Part shown: positions 9,586 through 20,351 of the stretch, piece by piece
How the letters are laid out: every line of letters starts with the position of its first letter
How positions within the stretch are numbered: the first letter of the stretch is position 1
Assembly: GCA_037200525.1 (NCBI GenBank)
Contig: JBBCGG010000001.1
Span: forward strand, 4,828,501-4,892,500
Reading direction: 5' to 3'
Length of the DNA stretch: 64,000 bases
Source: Methylocella sp.
Lineage (GTDB): Bacteria > Pseudomonadota > Alphaproteobacteria > Rhizobiales > Beijerinckiaceae
Notes under the pieces: model-generated
The model's database searches: none
What the model saw: the letters and a program-made list of their open reading frames with translations, nothing else
Told to the model about the DNA's origin: nothing
Translations under genes and position numbers: made by a program

Positions 9586-10824
9586 ATGTCCCGTCAAGTT
9601 ATGAAGTTCGGCGGCACCTCGGTCGCAAACCTGGAACGCATCCGCAACGCAGCAAGGCACGTTGCGCGCGAGCGCAAGGCGGGGCACGATATCGCCGTTG
9701 TCGTTTCCGCCATGTCAGGCCGCACAAATGAGCTTGTCGGCTGGTGTGAAGACGGCGCCAAATTTTACGACCCGCGCGAGTATGACGCCGTCGTCGCCTC
9801 CGGCGAACAAGTGACGGCCGGCTTGCTCGCCATCGTTTTACAAGAATGCGGCATTCCGGCGCGGTCGTGGCAAGGCTGGCAAGTTCCGATCCTCACTTCC
9901 GATTCGCATGGCGCGGCGCGCATTGTTGACATTGATGGATCGGTGATCCTCGACGGATTCTCGTCGCGAAGCGAAGTGGCGGTCATCGCCGGGTTTCAGG
10001 GCGTCAGCAAAGAGACCGGCCGCATCACAACGCTCGGCCGCGGCGGATCGGACACCAGCGCCGTGGCGGTCGCCGCGGCCATCGACGCCGTCCGCTGCGA
10101 CATTTATACTGACGTCGATGGGGTCTATACGACCGATCCGCGCATCGTCCCCAAGGCCCGGCGGCTCGACCGCGTCGCCTTCGAGGAAATGCTGGAAATG
10201 GCTTCGCTCGGAGCGAAAGTCCTGCAGGTGCGCTCGGTCGAACTGGCCATGGTGCATAAGGTCAAGACCTTCGTCCGGTCGTCCTTCGACGATCCGGAAA
10301 ATCCGCAGCCTGGCACCCTGATTTGCGACGAGGAGGATATTGTGGAGCAGCAGGTCGTCACCGGGATCGCTTTTTCGAGGGACGAGGCGCAGGTGACGTT
10401 GCGTCAGGTCGCCGATCACCCCGGCGTAGCAGCGGCCATATTCATGCCTCTAGCTGAAGCTAACATCAACGTCGACATGATCATCCAAGTGGCCTCCGAA
10501 AATTCGGGGTCGACGGATATGACGTTTACGGTTTCAGCCGCCGATTTCGAGCGCACCAAGGCAATTTTGCATAAAGCGCAACCGCAAATTGGTTTCGCCA
10601 GCGTCCACGGAGCCAATGATGTCGTTAAAATCTCAGCGATCGGCGTCGGGATGCGCAGCCATGTCGGCGTCGCCGCGCTCGCTTTCAAGGCGCTTGCCGA
10701 AAAAGGCATCAATATCAGAGCGATCACTACCTCCGAGATCAAATTCTCGGTGCTGATTGAAGCGGCGTACACAGAGCTCGCGGTCCGCACCCTCCATTCG
10801 CTTTATGGCCTGGATAAAGCCTGA
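9586..10824 (+). CDS. lysC: Aspartate kinase
   Basis: A 412-residue aspartokinase catalysing the first step from aspartate to lysine, threonine, methionine and diaminopimelate. The nucleotide-binding KFGGTSV is at residues 7-13 and the substrate loop GRGGSDTSA at 151-159. Two ACT domains occupy about residues 268-405 and are expected to bind lysine/threonine for feedback control. Length and layout match alphaproteobacterial LysC. It reads toward ptsP, whose start lies about 140 bases downstream. Confidence 0.95.
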   Translation: MSRQVMKFGGTSVANLERIRNAARHVARERKAGHDIAVVVSAMSGRTNELVGWCEDGAKFYDPREYDAVVASGEQVTAGLLAIVLQECGIPARSWQGWQVPILTSDSHGAARIVDIDGSVILDGFSSRSEVAVIAGFQGVSKETGRITTLGRGGSDTSAVAVAAAIDAVRCDIYTDVDGVYTTDPRIVPKARRLDRVAFEEMLEMASLGAKVLQVRSVELAMVHKVKTFVRSSFDDPENPQPGTLICDEEDIVEQQVVTGIAFSRDEAQVTLRQVADHPGVAAAIFMPLAEANINVDMIIQVASENSGSTDMTFTVSAADFERTKAILHKAQPQIGFASVHGANDVVKISAIGVGMRSHVGVAALAFKALAEKGINIRAITTSEIKFSVLIEAAYTELAVRTLHSLYGLDKA

Positions 10825-10966
10825 GGCGAGAATCGGCGCGCATTCTTGGGCAAATGCCCTACAATCTCTTGCGGTCCGGAGTTTGCACTGGTTAAACGGG
10901 ACGAAGGCGAGCAGAAGCAAAGTCTGGAGCCCTCATAACGCTCTTTTCGAGCGATCGGGCTTCCAG

Positions 10967-13273
10967 ATGCGCGATGAAGAGGCCTTCAGGCCTGAACAGG
11001 AAACAGCCATGTATGGCGCCCTCGGCGGACCGCGTCTGCTGCTGCGCAGGCTTCGCGAAGTTATGGCGGAGCCGGTCAGCCCGCAGGCTCGGCTCGACAA
11101 GATCGTCGTCCATATCGCTGCCAATATGGTCGCGGAAGTTTGTTCCGTCTATGTTCTGCGCGCCGATGGCCGACTTGAGCTTTACGCGACGGAAGGGCTG
11201 AACCGCGAGGCGGTTCACCTGACCACCATGCGCGCCGGCGAAGGCCTCGTTGGCCTCATTGCGGAAACCGCCGAACCTCTCGCCCTCGCGGACGCGCAGC
11301 ACCATCCAGCCTTCTCGTACCGGCCGGAAACCGGCGAGGAAATCTACTCCTCTTTCCTCGGGGTTCCGATTCTCCGCGGCGGCAATACGCTTGGCGTCCT
11401 CGACGTCCAGAACAAAGCGCGCCGCGCCTATTCCGAGGAGGAGATCGAGGCGCTGCAGACCACGGCCATGCTGCTGGCCGAGATGATAGCCTCGGGCGAA
11501 CTGCAATCGCTCGTTCAGCCCGGCGCCGACATCGCCCTTCGTCGGCCCCGCGCCCTTCATGGCGCGACGCTCGCCGAGGGCGTCGGTCTTGGCCATGTCG
11601 TCCTGCATGAGCCGCGCATCATCATCAAACAGCTCGTCGCCGAAGATGCAAAGCACGAGATGGAGCGCCTCGACAAGGCAATTGGCGCTATGCGCGATTC
11701 GATCGACAGTCTGATCGAAAGCGGCAATATGGGGCCAGGCGAACATCGCGACGTGCTCGAGACCTTCCGCATGGTCGCGCATGACCGCGGCTGGCTGCGC
11801 CGCCTGAGGGAGGCGGTGGCGACCGGGCTCACCGCCGAGGCTGCGGTCGAGCGCGTTCAGAACGACGCCCGCGCCAAATTGCAACGCCGCACCGAACCGT
11901 CGTTGCGCGAGCGCTTGCATGACCTCGACGATCTAGCCAATCGGCTGCTGCATCAGCTAACCGGGCAGAGCTTCGTCTCCGCACATGATGAATTGCCCGA
12001 TAATGCGATCATCGTCGCCCGTTCCATGGGTCCCGCCGCGCTACTCGAATATGATCGCTCGAAGCTGCGCGGCCTCGTGCTCGAAGACGCCGGCGCCGGC
12101 AGCCATGTCGCCATTGTCGCCCGCGCGCTTGGCATCGCGGCGGTGGGCGATGTCGCCAATATCCTCGATTTCGTCGAGCCCGGCGACGCCATTATCGTCG
12201 ATGGCCTATCGGGCGATGTTCACGTCCGGCCGACCCCAGATGTCCAACATGCCTATGCCGAGAAGGCGCGGCTGCGCGCGAAACGGCAGGAGCAATATCG
12301 CCGGCTGCGCAACGTCGCCGCCGTAACCAAGGACGGGGTTGCGATCGATTTGCACATGAACGCAGGGCTTCTCGTCGACCTGCAGCATGTCGCCGAAACC
12401 GGCGCCATATCGGTCGGACTGTTTCGCACCGAACTTCAATTCATGCTCGCCTCGCGTTTTCCAAAAATGGGTCAGCAAGAGGCTCTGTACCGCGCCGCGC
12501 TCGACAGCGCGCAAGGCAAATCCATTACGTTTCGCACGCTCGATATCGGCTCCGATAAAATCCTTCCTTACATGACCCAATTGCAGGAAGAGAATCCGGC
12601 GCTCGGCTGGCGCGCCATCCGCATTGGTCTCGACCGGCCCGGGCTTTTGCGCACGCAATTGCGCGGCCTGCTTCGGGCCGGCGCCGGTCGCGAAGTGCGC
12701 ATCATGTTTCCGATGATCGCCAAGCTCGAGGAATTCGAGGCGGCCAAGGCCATGGTCGACCTCGAAATGGCGCATTTGCTGCGGCACGGACGCCAGCCGC
12801 CAACCGATCTAAAGCTCGGCATCATGGTCGAGGTGCCGTCCCTGCTCTGGGAGCTTGATGAAATCTGCCGCCGCGTCGATTTTCTCTCGGTCGGCTCGAA
12901 CGATCTCATGCAGTATTTGTTCGCCGCCGATCGGGACAACAAGCGGGTTTCGCCGCGATTTGATCCTTTGTCGCCTCCTGCCCTGCGCGCGTTGAAACGC
13001 ATCGCCGATAAGGCCAGAGCGACGTCGACGCCGTTGACGCTTTGCGGCGAAATGGGCGGCAAGCCTCTGGAGGCCATGATCCTGATCGGGCTCGGCTATC
13101 GGGGCTTCTCCATGTCCGCGGCTTCGATCGGACCGGTAAAGGCGATGGTGCTCGCGATCAATCTCGCCAAGGTGGAGGCGTTCGCCGTCAGCCTCGTCGA
13201 GGAGACGACGGGTAGCCATTCCTTGCGCGACAGGATACGCACATTCGCGGAAGCCCAAGGCATTCCGGTGTAG
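10967..13273 (+). CDS. ptsP: PTS-Ntr enzyme I (PtsP) with GAF domain
   Basis: A 768-residue phosphoenolpyruvate-protein phosphotransferase of the nitrogen PTS. It feeds phosphate from PEP to NPr and EIIA-Ntr and coordinates carbon, nitrogen and potassium metabolism. An N-terminal GAF domain (about residues 30-165) is followed by the PEP-utiliser N domain, the mobile domain with the phospho-accepting His380 in GAGSHVAIVAR, and the PEP-binding barrel with FRTELQFM, EVPSLLWE and GSNDLMQYL. I chose the ATG at 10967; another ATG at 11009 (MYGALGGPR) matches the usual family start and is nearly as likely. The lysC-ptsP-prfA order is typical of Hyphomicrobiales. Confidence 0.93.
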   Translation: MRDEEAFRPEQETAMYGALGGPRLLLRRLREVMAEPVSPQARLDKIVVHIAANMVAEVCSVYVLRADGRLELYATEGLNREAVHLTTMRAGEGLVGLIAETAEPLALADAQHHPAFSYRPETGEEIYSSFLGVPILRGGNTLGVLDVQNKARRAYSEEEIEALQTTAMLLAEMIASGELQSLVQPGADIALRRPRALHGATLAEGVGLGHVVLHEPRIIIKQLVAEDAKHEMERLDKAIGAMRDSIDSLIESGNMGPGEHRDVLETFRMVAHDRGWLRRLREAVATGLTAEAAVERVQNDARAKLQRRTEPSLRERLHDLDDLANRLLHQLTGQSFVSAHDELPDNAIIVARSMGPAALLEYDRSKLRGLVLEDAGAGSHVAIVARALGIAAVGDVANILDFVEPGDAIIVDGLSGDVHVRPTPDVQHAYAEKARLRAKRQEQYRRLRNVAAVTKDGVAIDLHMNAGLLVDLQHVAETGAISVGLFRTELQFMLASRFPKMGQQEALYRAALDSAQGKSITFRTLDIGSDKILPYMTQLQEENPALGWRAIRIGLDRPGLLRTQLRGLLRAGAGREVRIMFPMIAKLEEFEAAKAMVDLEMAHLLRHGRQPPTDLKLGIMVEVPSLLWELDEICRRVDFLSVGSNDLMQYLFAADRDNKRVSPRFDPLSPPALRALKRIADKARATSTPLTLCGEMGGKPLEAMILIGLGYRGFSMSAASIGPVKAMVLAINLAKVEAFAVSLVEETTGSHSLRDRIRTFAEAQGIPV

Positions 13274-13324
13274 CAAACCTTTGCTTCGCCGTTTTCTCGC
13301 GCCCTGTCTCATTTGAACCGAACC

Positions 13325-14403
<1,079 letters not shown>

Positions 14404-14407
<4 letters not shown>

Positions 14408-14841
14408 AGGCCTGGACAGAGTCCTGGATGTTCTGGGCTCTGCTGTCGGCCAGTTTTGCGGCCTTGACGGCGATTTTCGCCAAAATTGGCGTCGCCAACG
14501 TCAATTCCGATCTGGCGACCTTGATCCGCACATTGATCATCGTCGCGGTCCTCGCTGCGATCCTCGCCGCGACCCGGCAATTTCAGCCGTTGGGGTCGAT
14601 TTCGCCGCGAACCTATCTGTTTCTGGCGCTCTCCGGCCTTGCCACCGGCGCCTCATGGATCTGTTATTTTCGCGCTCTGAAGATCGGCGACGCCGCGCGG
14701 GTCGCCCCGATCGACAAGCTTTCGACCGTCCTCGTCGCGATTTTCGGCGTCGTATTTCTCGGCGAACGCCTGTCTGGACCAAATTGGATAGGCATAGTCC
14801 TCATCGCCTGCGGCGCGCTGCTTGTCGCCTATCAGGGCTAA
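14404..14841 (+). CDS. Half-size EamA/DMT family transporter
   Basis: A 145-residue membrane protein with one EamA (drug/metabolite transporter) unit. Hydrophobic segments lie at about residues 8-27, 39-57, 67-85, 99-118 and 122-141. Classic DMT carriers have two EamA units in about 300 residues; single-unit members of this length are known and presumably dimerise. The conserved C-terminal [14 protein letters not shown] and FLGERLSG segments are present. The start codon overlaps the prfA stop. The substrate cannot be inferred. Confidence 0.82.
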
Positions 14842-14919
14842 ACCTCGTTGGACCGAGGCCGTCATGAAACCATTTGCGCGTCCGGCGCGTTCAGCCAAGT
14901 TGAAGAGGGGTTGATCGCC

Positions 14920-15495
14920 ATGCAGGAAAAAATACGCGCTGTGAATGGCCACGCAACCAAGGACCTTCGCCCCGGCCTGGAAAAATTGATCTATGCCGAC
15001 CCCGCCTTGGAAGCCCCGGAGACGATCAGGGTGGAAAGCGTCGCCTTCGAAGATAATGAACCAATTCCGCCGCTGTTCACCGTTGACGGCGAAAGGGAAT
15101 CGCCGCCGTTGCGCTGGCGCGGCGTGCCGGATGGAGCCGCAGCTATCGTGCTGCTTGTTGAGGACGCCGACAGCCCAACCCCCGCGCCCTTGATTCATGC
15201 TGTGGCCGTCAAGGAGCCCGGCCTTGACGATGATCTTATTCCCGGCGCCTTGACAGACGAGAACGCCGCTATTGAAGGGTTGCTTCTCGGCCGCAATTCG
15301 TTTCACAAGGCGGAGTGGTCGCCGCCCGATCCGCCGCCCGGAAACGGCCCGCATCGCTATGTGTTCGAGGTTTATGCGATCGATCGCCGGCCCGAGATCG
15401 ATGGTGCGCCGGGAAAACAGGAAATCCTCGAAATATTGCGCGGCCATGTCCTCGCCAAAGGTCTCCTGATAGGGACTTACGAGCGCATTGCCTAA
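14920..15495 (+). CDS. YbhB/YbcL family (PEBP-like) protein
   Basis: A 191-residue phosphatidylethanolamine-binding-protein-like protein, annotated in bacteria as Raf-kinase-inhibitor-like. The ligand-pocket landmarks are visible: SPPLRWRGVPDGA, LVEDADSP, and the later NGPHRYVFEVYAID. The ATG at 14920 follows a GAGGGG ribosome site; an upstream open extension has no family sequence. The cellular role of bacterial members is unknown. No signal peptide is seen, so it is probably cytoplasmic. Confidence 0.85.
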   Translation: MQEKIRAVNGHATKDLRPGLEKLIYADPALEAPETIRVESVAFEDNEPIPPLFTVDGERESPPLRWRGVPDGAAAIVLLVEDADSPTPAPLIHAVAVKEPGLDDDLIPGALTDENAAIEGLLLGRNSFHKAEWSPPDPPPGNGPHRYVFEVYAIDRRPEIDGAPGKQEILEILRGHVLAKGLLIGTYERIA

Positions 15496-15618
15496 CATAT
15501 GGGCTAATGCCGCGGGAACCCAACTGCGCCCGCCCGGCTTTATGACACGCGGCTGACGCTGGAGCCCGAGAGGGCTCCCACTAACGAGGCATCATCAAGC
15601 GCGCAATGGAATAGGCCA

Positions 15619-16461
15619 ATGTTGATACGCCACGGCTATGAATTAACCTTCAGCTGTTCCCAGCCAACCTTGATGGTTTGCCTTCTCGACGCGCATCGCG
15701 ACTACGATCAACGTATGCGCTTTCGGACCCCCTTCGTGACCACGCCGCAAATAGCCTCGACAACCTATTTCGACGCGTTCGGCAATTGCGTGCGTAGATT
15801 CATTGCGCCGAGCGGCGATCTCACCGTCACGCGGGATGCCGTGATCGAGGACAGCGGCCTTCCCGATCGCGACGAACGACCCGCGCAGGAGGTTCCGCTT
15901 GAGCTATTGCCGAGCGATACGCTGATGTTTCTGCTCGGTAGCCGCTACTGTGAAACCGACCGGCTTGGCGACATTGCTTGGCAATTGTTCGGCTCGACGC
16001 CTCGGGGGCGGGCCCGAGTGCAGGCGATTTGCGATTTCGTCTGCAATCATCTGACCTTCGGGTACCAACACGCCCGCGCGACCCGCACCGCTTTTGAAGC
16101 CTATAATGAACGCATTGGCGTCTGCCGGGATTTTGCTCATCTTGCGGTTACGTTTTGCCGCTGCATGAATATTCCCGCGCGTTACGCAAACGGCTTTTTG
16201 GGCGACATTGGCGTGCCGGCGGATCCGGCGCCGATGGATTATAATGCATGGTTCGAGGTCTATTTGGACGGGCGCTGGATGACATTCGACGCCCGCCACA
16301 ATGGCCCGCGCATCGGCCGGATCACCGTATCGCGCGGCCGCGACGCCACCGACATTCCGCTCGCAACGTCATTTGGCCCCCATATCCTGAAGAGTTTCAG
16401 GGTCTGGACGGACGAAGTGAATGAAGAATTGGTCCAAGATCTCGAGCGTCGCAGCGCGTGA
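15619..16461 (+). CDS. Transglutaminase-like domain protein
   Basis: A 280-residue protein with an N-terminal beta domain typical of bacterial transglutaminase-like proteases (about residues 1-100), then the papain-like core. The nucleophile is Cys169 in GVCRDFAH. In the motif where most members have a histidine (HAWFEVYL) this one reads NAWFEVYLDGRW, followed by FDARHN. A non-His residue at this site occurs in some alphaproteobacterial members, so activity is uncertain. It has its own upstream gap of about 120 bases and no clear operon partner. Confidence 0.8.
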   Translation: MLIRHGYELTFSCSQPTLMVCLLDAHRDYDQRMRFRTPFVTTPQIASTTYFDAFGNCVRRFIAPSGDLTVTRDAVIEDSGLPDRDERPAQEVPLELLPSDTLMFLLGSRYCETDRLGDIAWQLFGSTPRGRARVQAICDFVCNHLTFGYQHARATRTAFEAYNERIGVCRDFAHLAVTFCRCMNIPARYANGFLGDIGVPADPAPMDYNAWFEVYLDGRWMTFDARHNGPRIGRITVSRGRDATDIPLATSFGPHILKSFRVWTDEVNEELVQDLERRSA

Positions 16462-16608
16462 GGACTTCGCGGCCGGCTGTGGCGCCAAAACTTCCCGTCA
16501 GCCTATTTTTATCTCGAATAGCTGCTGGCCATTATATTTTCTTGACGGTTTAAGCCTACAAAGTCACGGTTCAGCGCCTCCTGCCTAACCTCGGCGGGGC
16601 GGCGCGGC

Positions 16609-17940
16609 GTGAATTTGGTTGGCGAAATGCGTCACATTCATTTGGAGCATTGCAAACAGAGGCGCTTCCGCGCTTTGAAACGTTCCGGCTCTTCCTTTTT
16701 CAGTGCGCGCCGGGGCGTCGCGCTGGCGCTTATCGCCTCTACCTTGAGCGTTGGGGCGTGCTCCGGCAATCTCAAAGGCTTTCTTCTGCCCGTCGCCGAT
16801 AGCGCGCCTGGGGCCGAGCGCGTCGAAATGGTGGTTGCGACGACGCGTACGAAGGCCGAGTCGGCGGCAGAAATGTTTTCCGGCGGCCGCGCTATCGAGC
16901 CCGCCTTCGCCGATATTGTCGTTTCAATCCCGCCAGACGGAACGCGCCAGATCGGGCAGGTTCAGTGGCCAAAACAGCTTCCCGGCAATCCGGCCACGGA
17001 TTTCGTGGCGCTCAAAGCTGACATCATCGACCGACCGCAGGCGATCGCCACATTCTCGCGGCTTCTTCGCGAATCTCGGAAACACAAAGCGCTTGTCTTT
17101 GTGCACGGATTCAACAATCGCTTCGAAGATGCAGTGTTTCGTTTCGCCCAGATTCTCCACGATTCAGGATCCTACGCCGACGTTGCGCCGGTCCTGTTCA
17201 CCTGGCCCTCGAAGGGCAATCTCTTTGCCTATGGATATGACCGCGAAAGCTCAAATTACTCGCGCGACGCCCTCGAGGCGCTTTTGCGCTTCATGGCGAA
17301 AGATCCCCAGGTCGAGGAAATCTCCATTCTCGCCCATTCGATGGGTAATTGGGTGACGCTTGAAGCGCTGAGGCAAATGGCGATCCGGGACGGACGGGTC
17401 GCCGCAAAAATCAAAATCGTCTTGCTCGCTGCGCCCGACGTCGACGTCGATATCGCGCGCGAGCAGATCGCGACCATGGGGCCGAACCGGCCGAAATTCA
17501 CGCTCTTTTTGTCTGAGGATGATCGCGCGCTTGCGGCCTCGCGTCAGGTCTGGGGCGCTCCACGGCTAGGAAACATAAATCCCGACGTCGAGCCCTTCAA
17601 AGACATGCTGGCGCGGGAGAAAATCGAGGTCATTAACCTGACCAGCTTTCCTTCGCACGACGAATTCAACCATGGCAAATTTGCCGAAGATCCGAAAGTT
17701 GTGGAGCTGATCGGCAGCACCCTCGCATCCGGCCAGACCTTGACCGATTCACGCGTGGGATTTGGCGAGAAGATCATGCAGACGACCGCCGGGGCCGCCG
17801 CATCCGTTGGCCATGCCGCCGGCCTCGTCGTCTCCGCGCCGGTCGCCATAATAGATCCGGATACAGCCGAACATTACGACGACCAGGTCGATCAATTCAC
17901 TCAATCGATCCGCAACATTGGACCGCATGAGGAGCACTGA
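16609..17940 (+). CDS. Lipoprotein alpha/beta hydrolase (DUF900)
   Basis: A 443-residue alpha/beta hydrolase of the DUF900 group. A signal sequence ends in a lipobox (LSVGAC, Cys51), so it is probably lipid-anchored facing the periplasm. The hydrolase fold shows LVFVHGFNN for the oxyanion region and the nucleophile elbow AHSMGN with Ser244. A conserved PDVDVD segment and a late SHDEFNHG follow. The natural substrate is not known. The start may be this GTG/ATG or an internal ATG around residue 7. No operon partners are evident. Confidence 0.82.
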   Translation: MNLVGEMRHIHLEHCKQRRFRALKRSGSSFFSARRGVALALIASTLSVGACSGNLKGFLLPVADSAPGAERVEMVVATTRTKAESAAEMFSGGRAIEPAFADIVVSIPPDGTRQIGQVQWPKQLPGNPATDFVALKADIIDRPQAIATFSRLLRESRKHKALVFVHGFNNRFEDAVFRFAQILHDSGSYADVAPVLFTWPSKGNLFAYGYDRESSNYSRDALEALLRFMAKDPQVEEISILAHSMGNWVTLEALRQMAIRDGRVAAKIKIVLLAAPDVDVDIAREQIATMGPNRPKFTLFLSEDDRALAASRQVWGAPRLGNINPDVEPFKDMLAREKIEVINLTSFPSHDEFNHGKFAEDPKVVELIGSTLASGQTLTDSRVGFGEKIMQTTAGAAASVGHAAGLVVSAPVAIIDPDTAEHYDDQVDQFTQSIRNIGPHEEH

Positions 17941-18127
17941 CGGGAGCCTATTTCAGCGCCTCCCGTGTCCCGAGCAAATGGGGTTCGCGGCATACTGGTC
18001 TTCAGAGAGAAGCACACCGCGACAGAAAGCCCCAAATCAAAGCGCTCACGCGCTTTATGGCTTTAACTTCCACGCATGGGACGCATGGATGCATCTGAAA
18101 AGTCTACAACTTTTCGACATTCATGCG

Positions 18128-18421
18128 CTATGCAGCCAATGATAACGACAGCTTGACGGCAATTCCAGTGGCCAGAACGCGCTTCAGGTTCAGCCCCGAT
18201 CCCTCGACGGGAACAACGGCGACCGTCTGAAAGTCGAGGCCAATGATGGCGTCAGCATCAATGTCTTCCGCCCGGAGAACGAGTTCGCGCAATGCGAGTT
18301 CGCGCCAATTGTCCTGGGAAGCGTCGGCGTCGGCGCCGTGCCAAGCGGACGCGGCTTCGATTTTACCGATCGGATAAAGAACGCGGCCCCCCTCGATGGC
18401 GTCCGTCAAACTAATGCGCAT
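18128..18421 (-). CDS. YbjQ-like (heavy-metal-binding family) small protein
   Basis: A 97-residue protein whose second half (REL.LRELVLRAEDIDADAI, then GLNLKRVLATGIAVKL) matches the small YbjQ/UPF0145-like family predicted to form pentameric rings. The family name heavy-metal-binding is historical; no metal ligands such as Cys or paired His are visible here. It stands alone, convergent with the upstream hydrolase and followed by an unassigned gap of about 250 bases before purH. Confidence 0.65.
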   Translation of the reverse strand: MRISLTDAIEGGRVLYPIGKIEAASAWHGADADASQDNWRELALRELVLRAEDIDADAIIGLDFQTVAVVPVEGSGLNLKRVLATGIAVKLSLSLAA

Positions 18422-18671
18422 AACCTCAATCTCCGCTAGCTGTTCATCGATAACTGCGGGAGGTTTCCCGAGCCTTAACTCTTCAGGAGAACCTCAACGT
18501 CGAACCGACTATCGCAGTTGCGAGATGAACCGGGGGTGACTTAGCACACTTTGCTGCACCGCAAGGTAACAAAAAATTGCGAACAATTGCTTTTTGAAAA
18601 CAATGGGATAGTAATTCCGAGATTCGGGCCGAACTATGGCCGCGCAGGGGCCGCGCCCGAATCGGCCCCTC

Positions 18672-20264
18672 TTAGTGACGAAAATGCCGCACACCGGTGA
18701 AAACCATAGCGAGACCGGCGGCATCTGCAGCCTTAATGACTTCCTCGTCCCGAACGGAGCCGCCCGGCTGAATGAGCGCGGTCGCGCCTGCCTCGGCGGC
18801 GGCCAGGACGCCGTCGGCGAATGGAAAAAACGCGTCAGAGGCGACGACGGAGCCTTTCGCGAGGCTGCCGGACAATCCGGCAAGCGTTGCGGCGTCGGCG
18901 GCTTTCATCGCCGCGATCCGCGTTGAATCGATGCGGCTCATCTGCCCAGCGCCAATGCCGACCGTCGCGCTGTCCTTTGCATAGACGATAGCGTTCGACT
19001 TAACGTGTTTGGCGACCCGCAACGCAAATTTGAGATCGCGCCATTCCGCATCATTTGGCGAGCGCTGAGTTACGACGCGAAGGTCCATATCGTCGACAAC
19101 CGCATTGTCGCGCCCCTGCACCAGAAGGCCCCCGGCGACCGGACGCATGAGAATGCCCGGTCCGCGCGGATCAGGCAGCCCTCCGGTCAGGAGCAGACGG
19201 AGATTCTTCTTGGCGGCGATGATCTTGATCGCCTCGTCATCGGCTTCCGGCGCGATGATGACTTCGGTAAAAATCTTGACAATCTCGGCCGCGGCCGCCG
19301 CATCCAGCCTGCGATTCAGGGCGATGATCCCGCCAAAGGCCGAGACGGGATCGCAGCGCAGGGCCAGCGCATAGGCGGTCTCGAGGCTCGCCCCCTCGGC
19401 GACGCCGCACGGGTTCGAATGCTTGATAATGGCGACGGCGGCCGTGCGATTGGGATCAAATTCCGCGACGAGTTCAAAGGCCGCGTCGGTATCGCCGAGA
19501 TTATTGTAGGAGAGCTGCTTGCCTTGCGCCTGCCGCGCCGTTCCAACGCCAACCCTGCGCTGCGGCGTCGCGTAGAAAGCTGCGTTCTGATGCGGATTTT
19601 CGCCATAGCGCAAATTTTGGACGAGCTTGCCGCCGAAGGCGCGGAAGGCGGGCGAGGTCTCGCCGATCTGTTCGGCAAGCCAATTCGATATCGCCGCGTC
19701 ATAGGCGGCTGTGCGCGCAAAGGCCTTTTGCGCCAGTCGCCGGCGCAAGGCCAGCGTGGTCGCCCCCGAATTTGCCTGCAGTTCGGCAAGAACAGCGCCG
19801 TAGTCTTCGACAGCGACGATAACGGCGACATCATTGTGATTTTTGGCGGCGCCGCGGATCATGGCCGGGCCGCCGACGTCGATATTTTCGATGCACTGGT
19901 CGAAATCGGCGCCCTTGTCGATCGTCGCCTCGAACGGATAAAGATTCACGATGAGGAGATCGATCGGCGTGATGTCATGCGCCAGCATCGCGGCCTCATG
20001 CTCCGGATTTTCGCGGATCGCCAGCAGGCCGCCGTGGACTTTGGGATGCAGGGTTTTGACCCGGCCGTCCATCAACTCGGGAAAACCGGTGAGGTCGGCG
20101 ACATCGCGGACTGCGAGCCCGGCATCGCGGAGCGCCTTGTGCGTCCCCCCCGTCGAGACGAGTTCAACTCCAAGAGCTGCGAGGCCGCGCGCGAAATCAA
20201 TAAGTCCAGTCTTATCGGAAACGGAAATCAGCGCCCGTGCGGCGCGGCGAAGATCGGTTGGCAT
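18672..20264 (-). CDS. purH: Bifunctional AICAR transformylase/IMP cyclohydrolase
   Basis: A 530-residue enzyme for the last two steps of IMP synthesis. The N-terminal IMP cyclohydrolase domain begins [11 protein letters not shown] and includes [10 protein letters not shown]. The C-terminal transformylase has LRYGENPHQ and later [14 protein letters not shown] chose the ATG at 20264, preceded by an AGGA site; the frame is open to a TTG at 20285. It stands alone on the minus strand, about 90 bases upstream of the copA stop. Confidence 0.95.
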   Translation of the reverse strand: MPTDLRRAARALISVSDKTGLIDFARGLAALGVELVSTGGTHKALRDAGLAVRDVADLTGFPELMDGRVKTLHPKVHGGLLAIRENPEHEAAMLAHDITPIDLLIVNLYPFEATIDKGADFDQCIENIDVGGPAMIRGAAKNHNDVAVIVAVEDYGAVLAELQANSGATTLALRRRLAQKAFARTAAYDAAISNWLAEQIGETSPAFRAFGGKLVQNLRYGENPHQNAAFYATPQRRVGVGTARQAQGKQLSYNNLGDTDAAFELVAEFDPNRTAAVAIIKHSNPCGVAEGASLETAYALALRCDPVSAFGGIIALNRRLDAAAAAEIVKIFTEVIIAPEADDEAIKIIAAKKNLRLLLTGGLPDPRGPGILMRPVAGGLLVQGRDNAVVDDMDLRVVTQRSPNDAEWRDLKFALRVAKHVKSNAIVYAKDSATVGIGAGQMSRIDSTRIAAMKAADAATLAGLSGSLAKGSVVASDAFFPFADGVLAAAEAGATALIQPGGSVRDEEVIKAADAAGLAMVFTGVRHFRH

Positions 20265-20351
20265 TGCGAGATCCTGCTCAAACAAAGCAGGCTGTTAACA
20301 CGAAGCCCGCGTCGCTCCTATATTTCGAAAGGTTTTAGGCTCCAATTACCC

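Noticed and set aside
17918-18142. Plus-strand open frame of 74 codons after the lipoprotein hydrolase
   Set aside because: No ribosome site or family, and it overlaps the gene on both sides.
18672-20285. Longer purH start at 20285
   Set aside because: The codon is TTG, with no supporting site; the ATG at 20264 has a ribosome site and matches the family.
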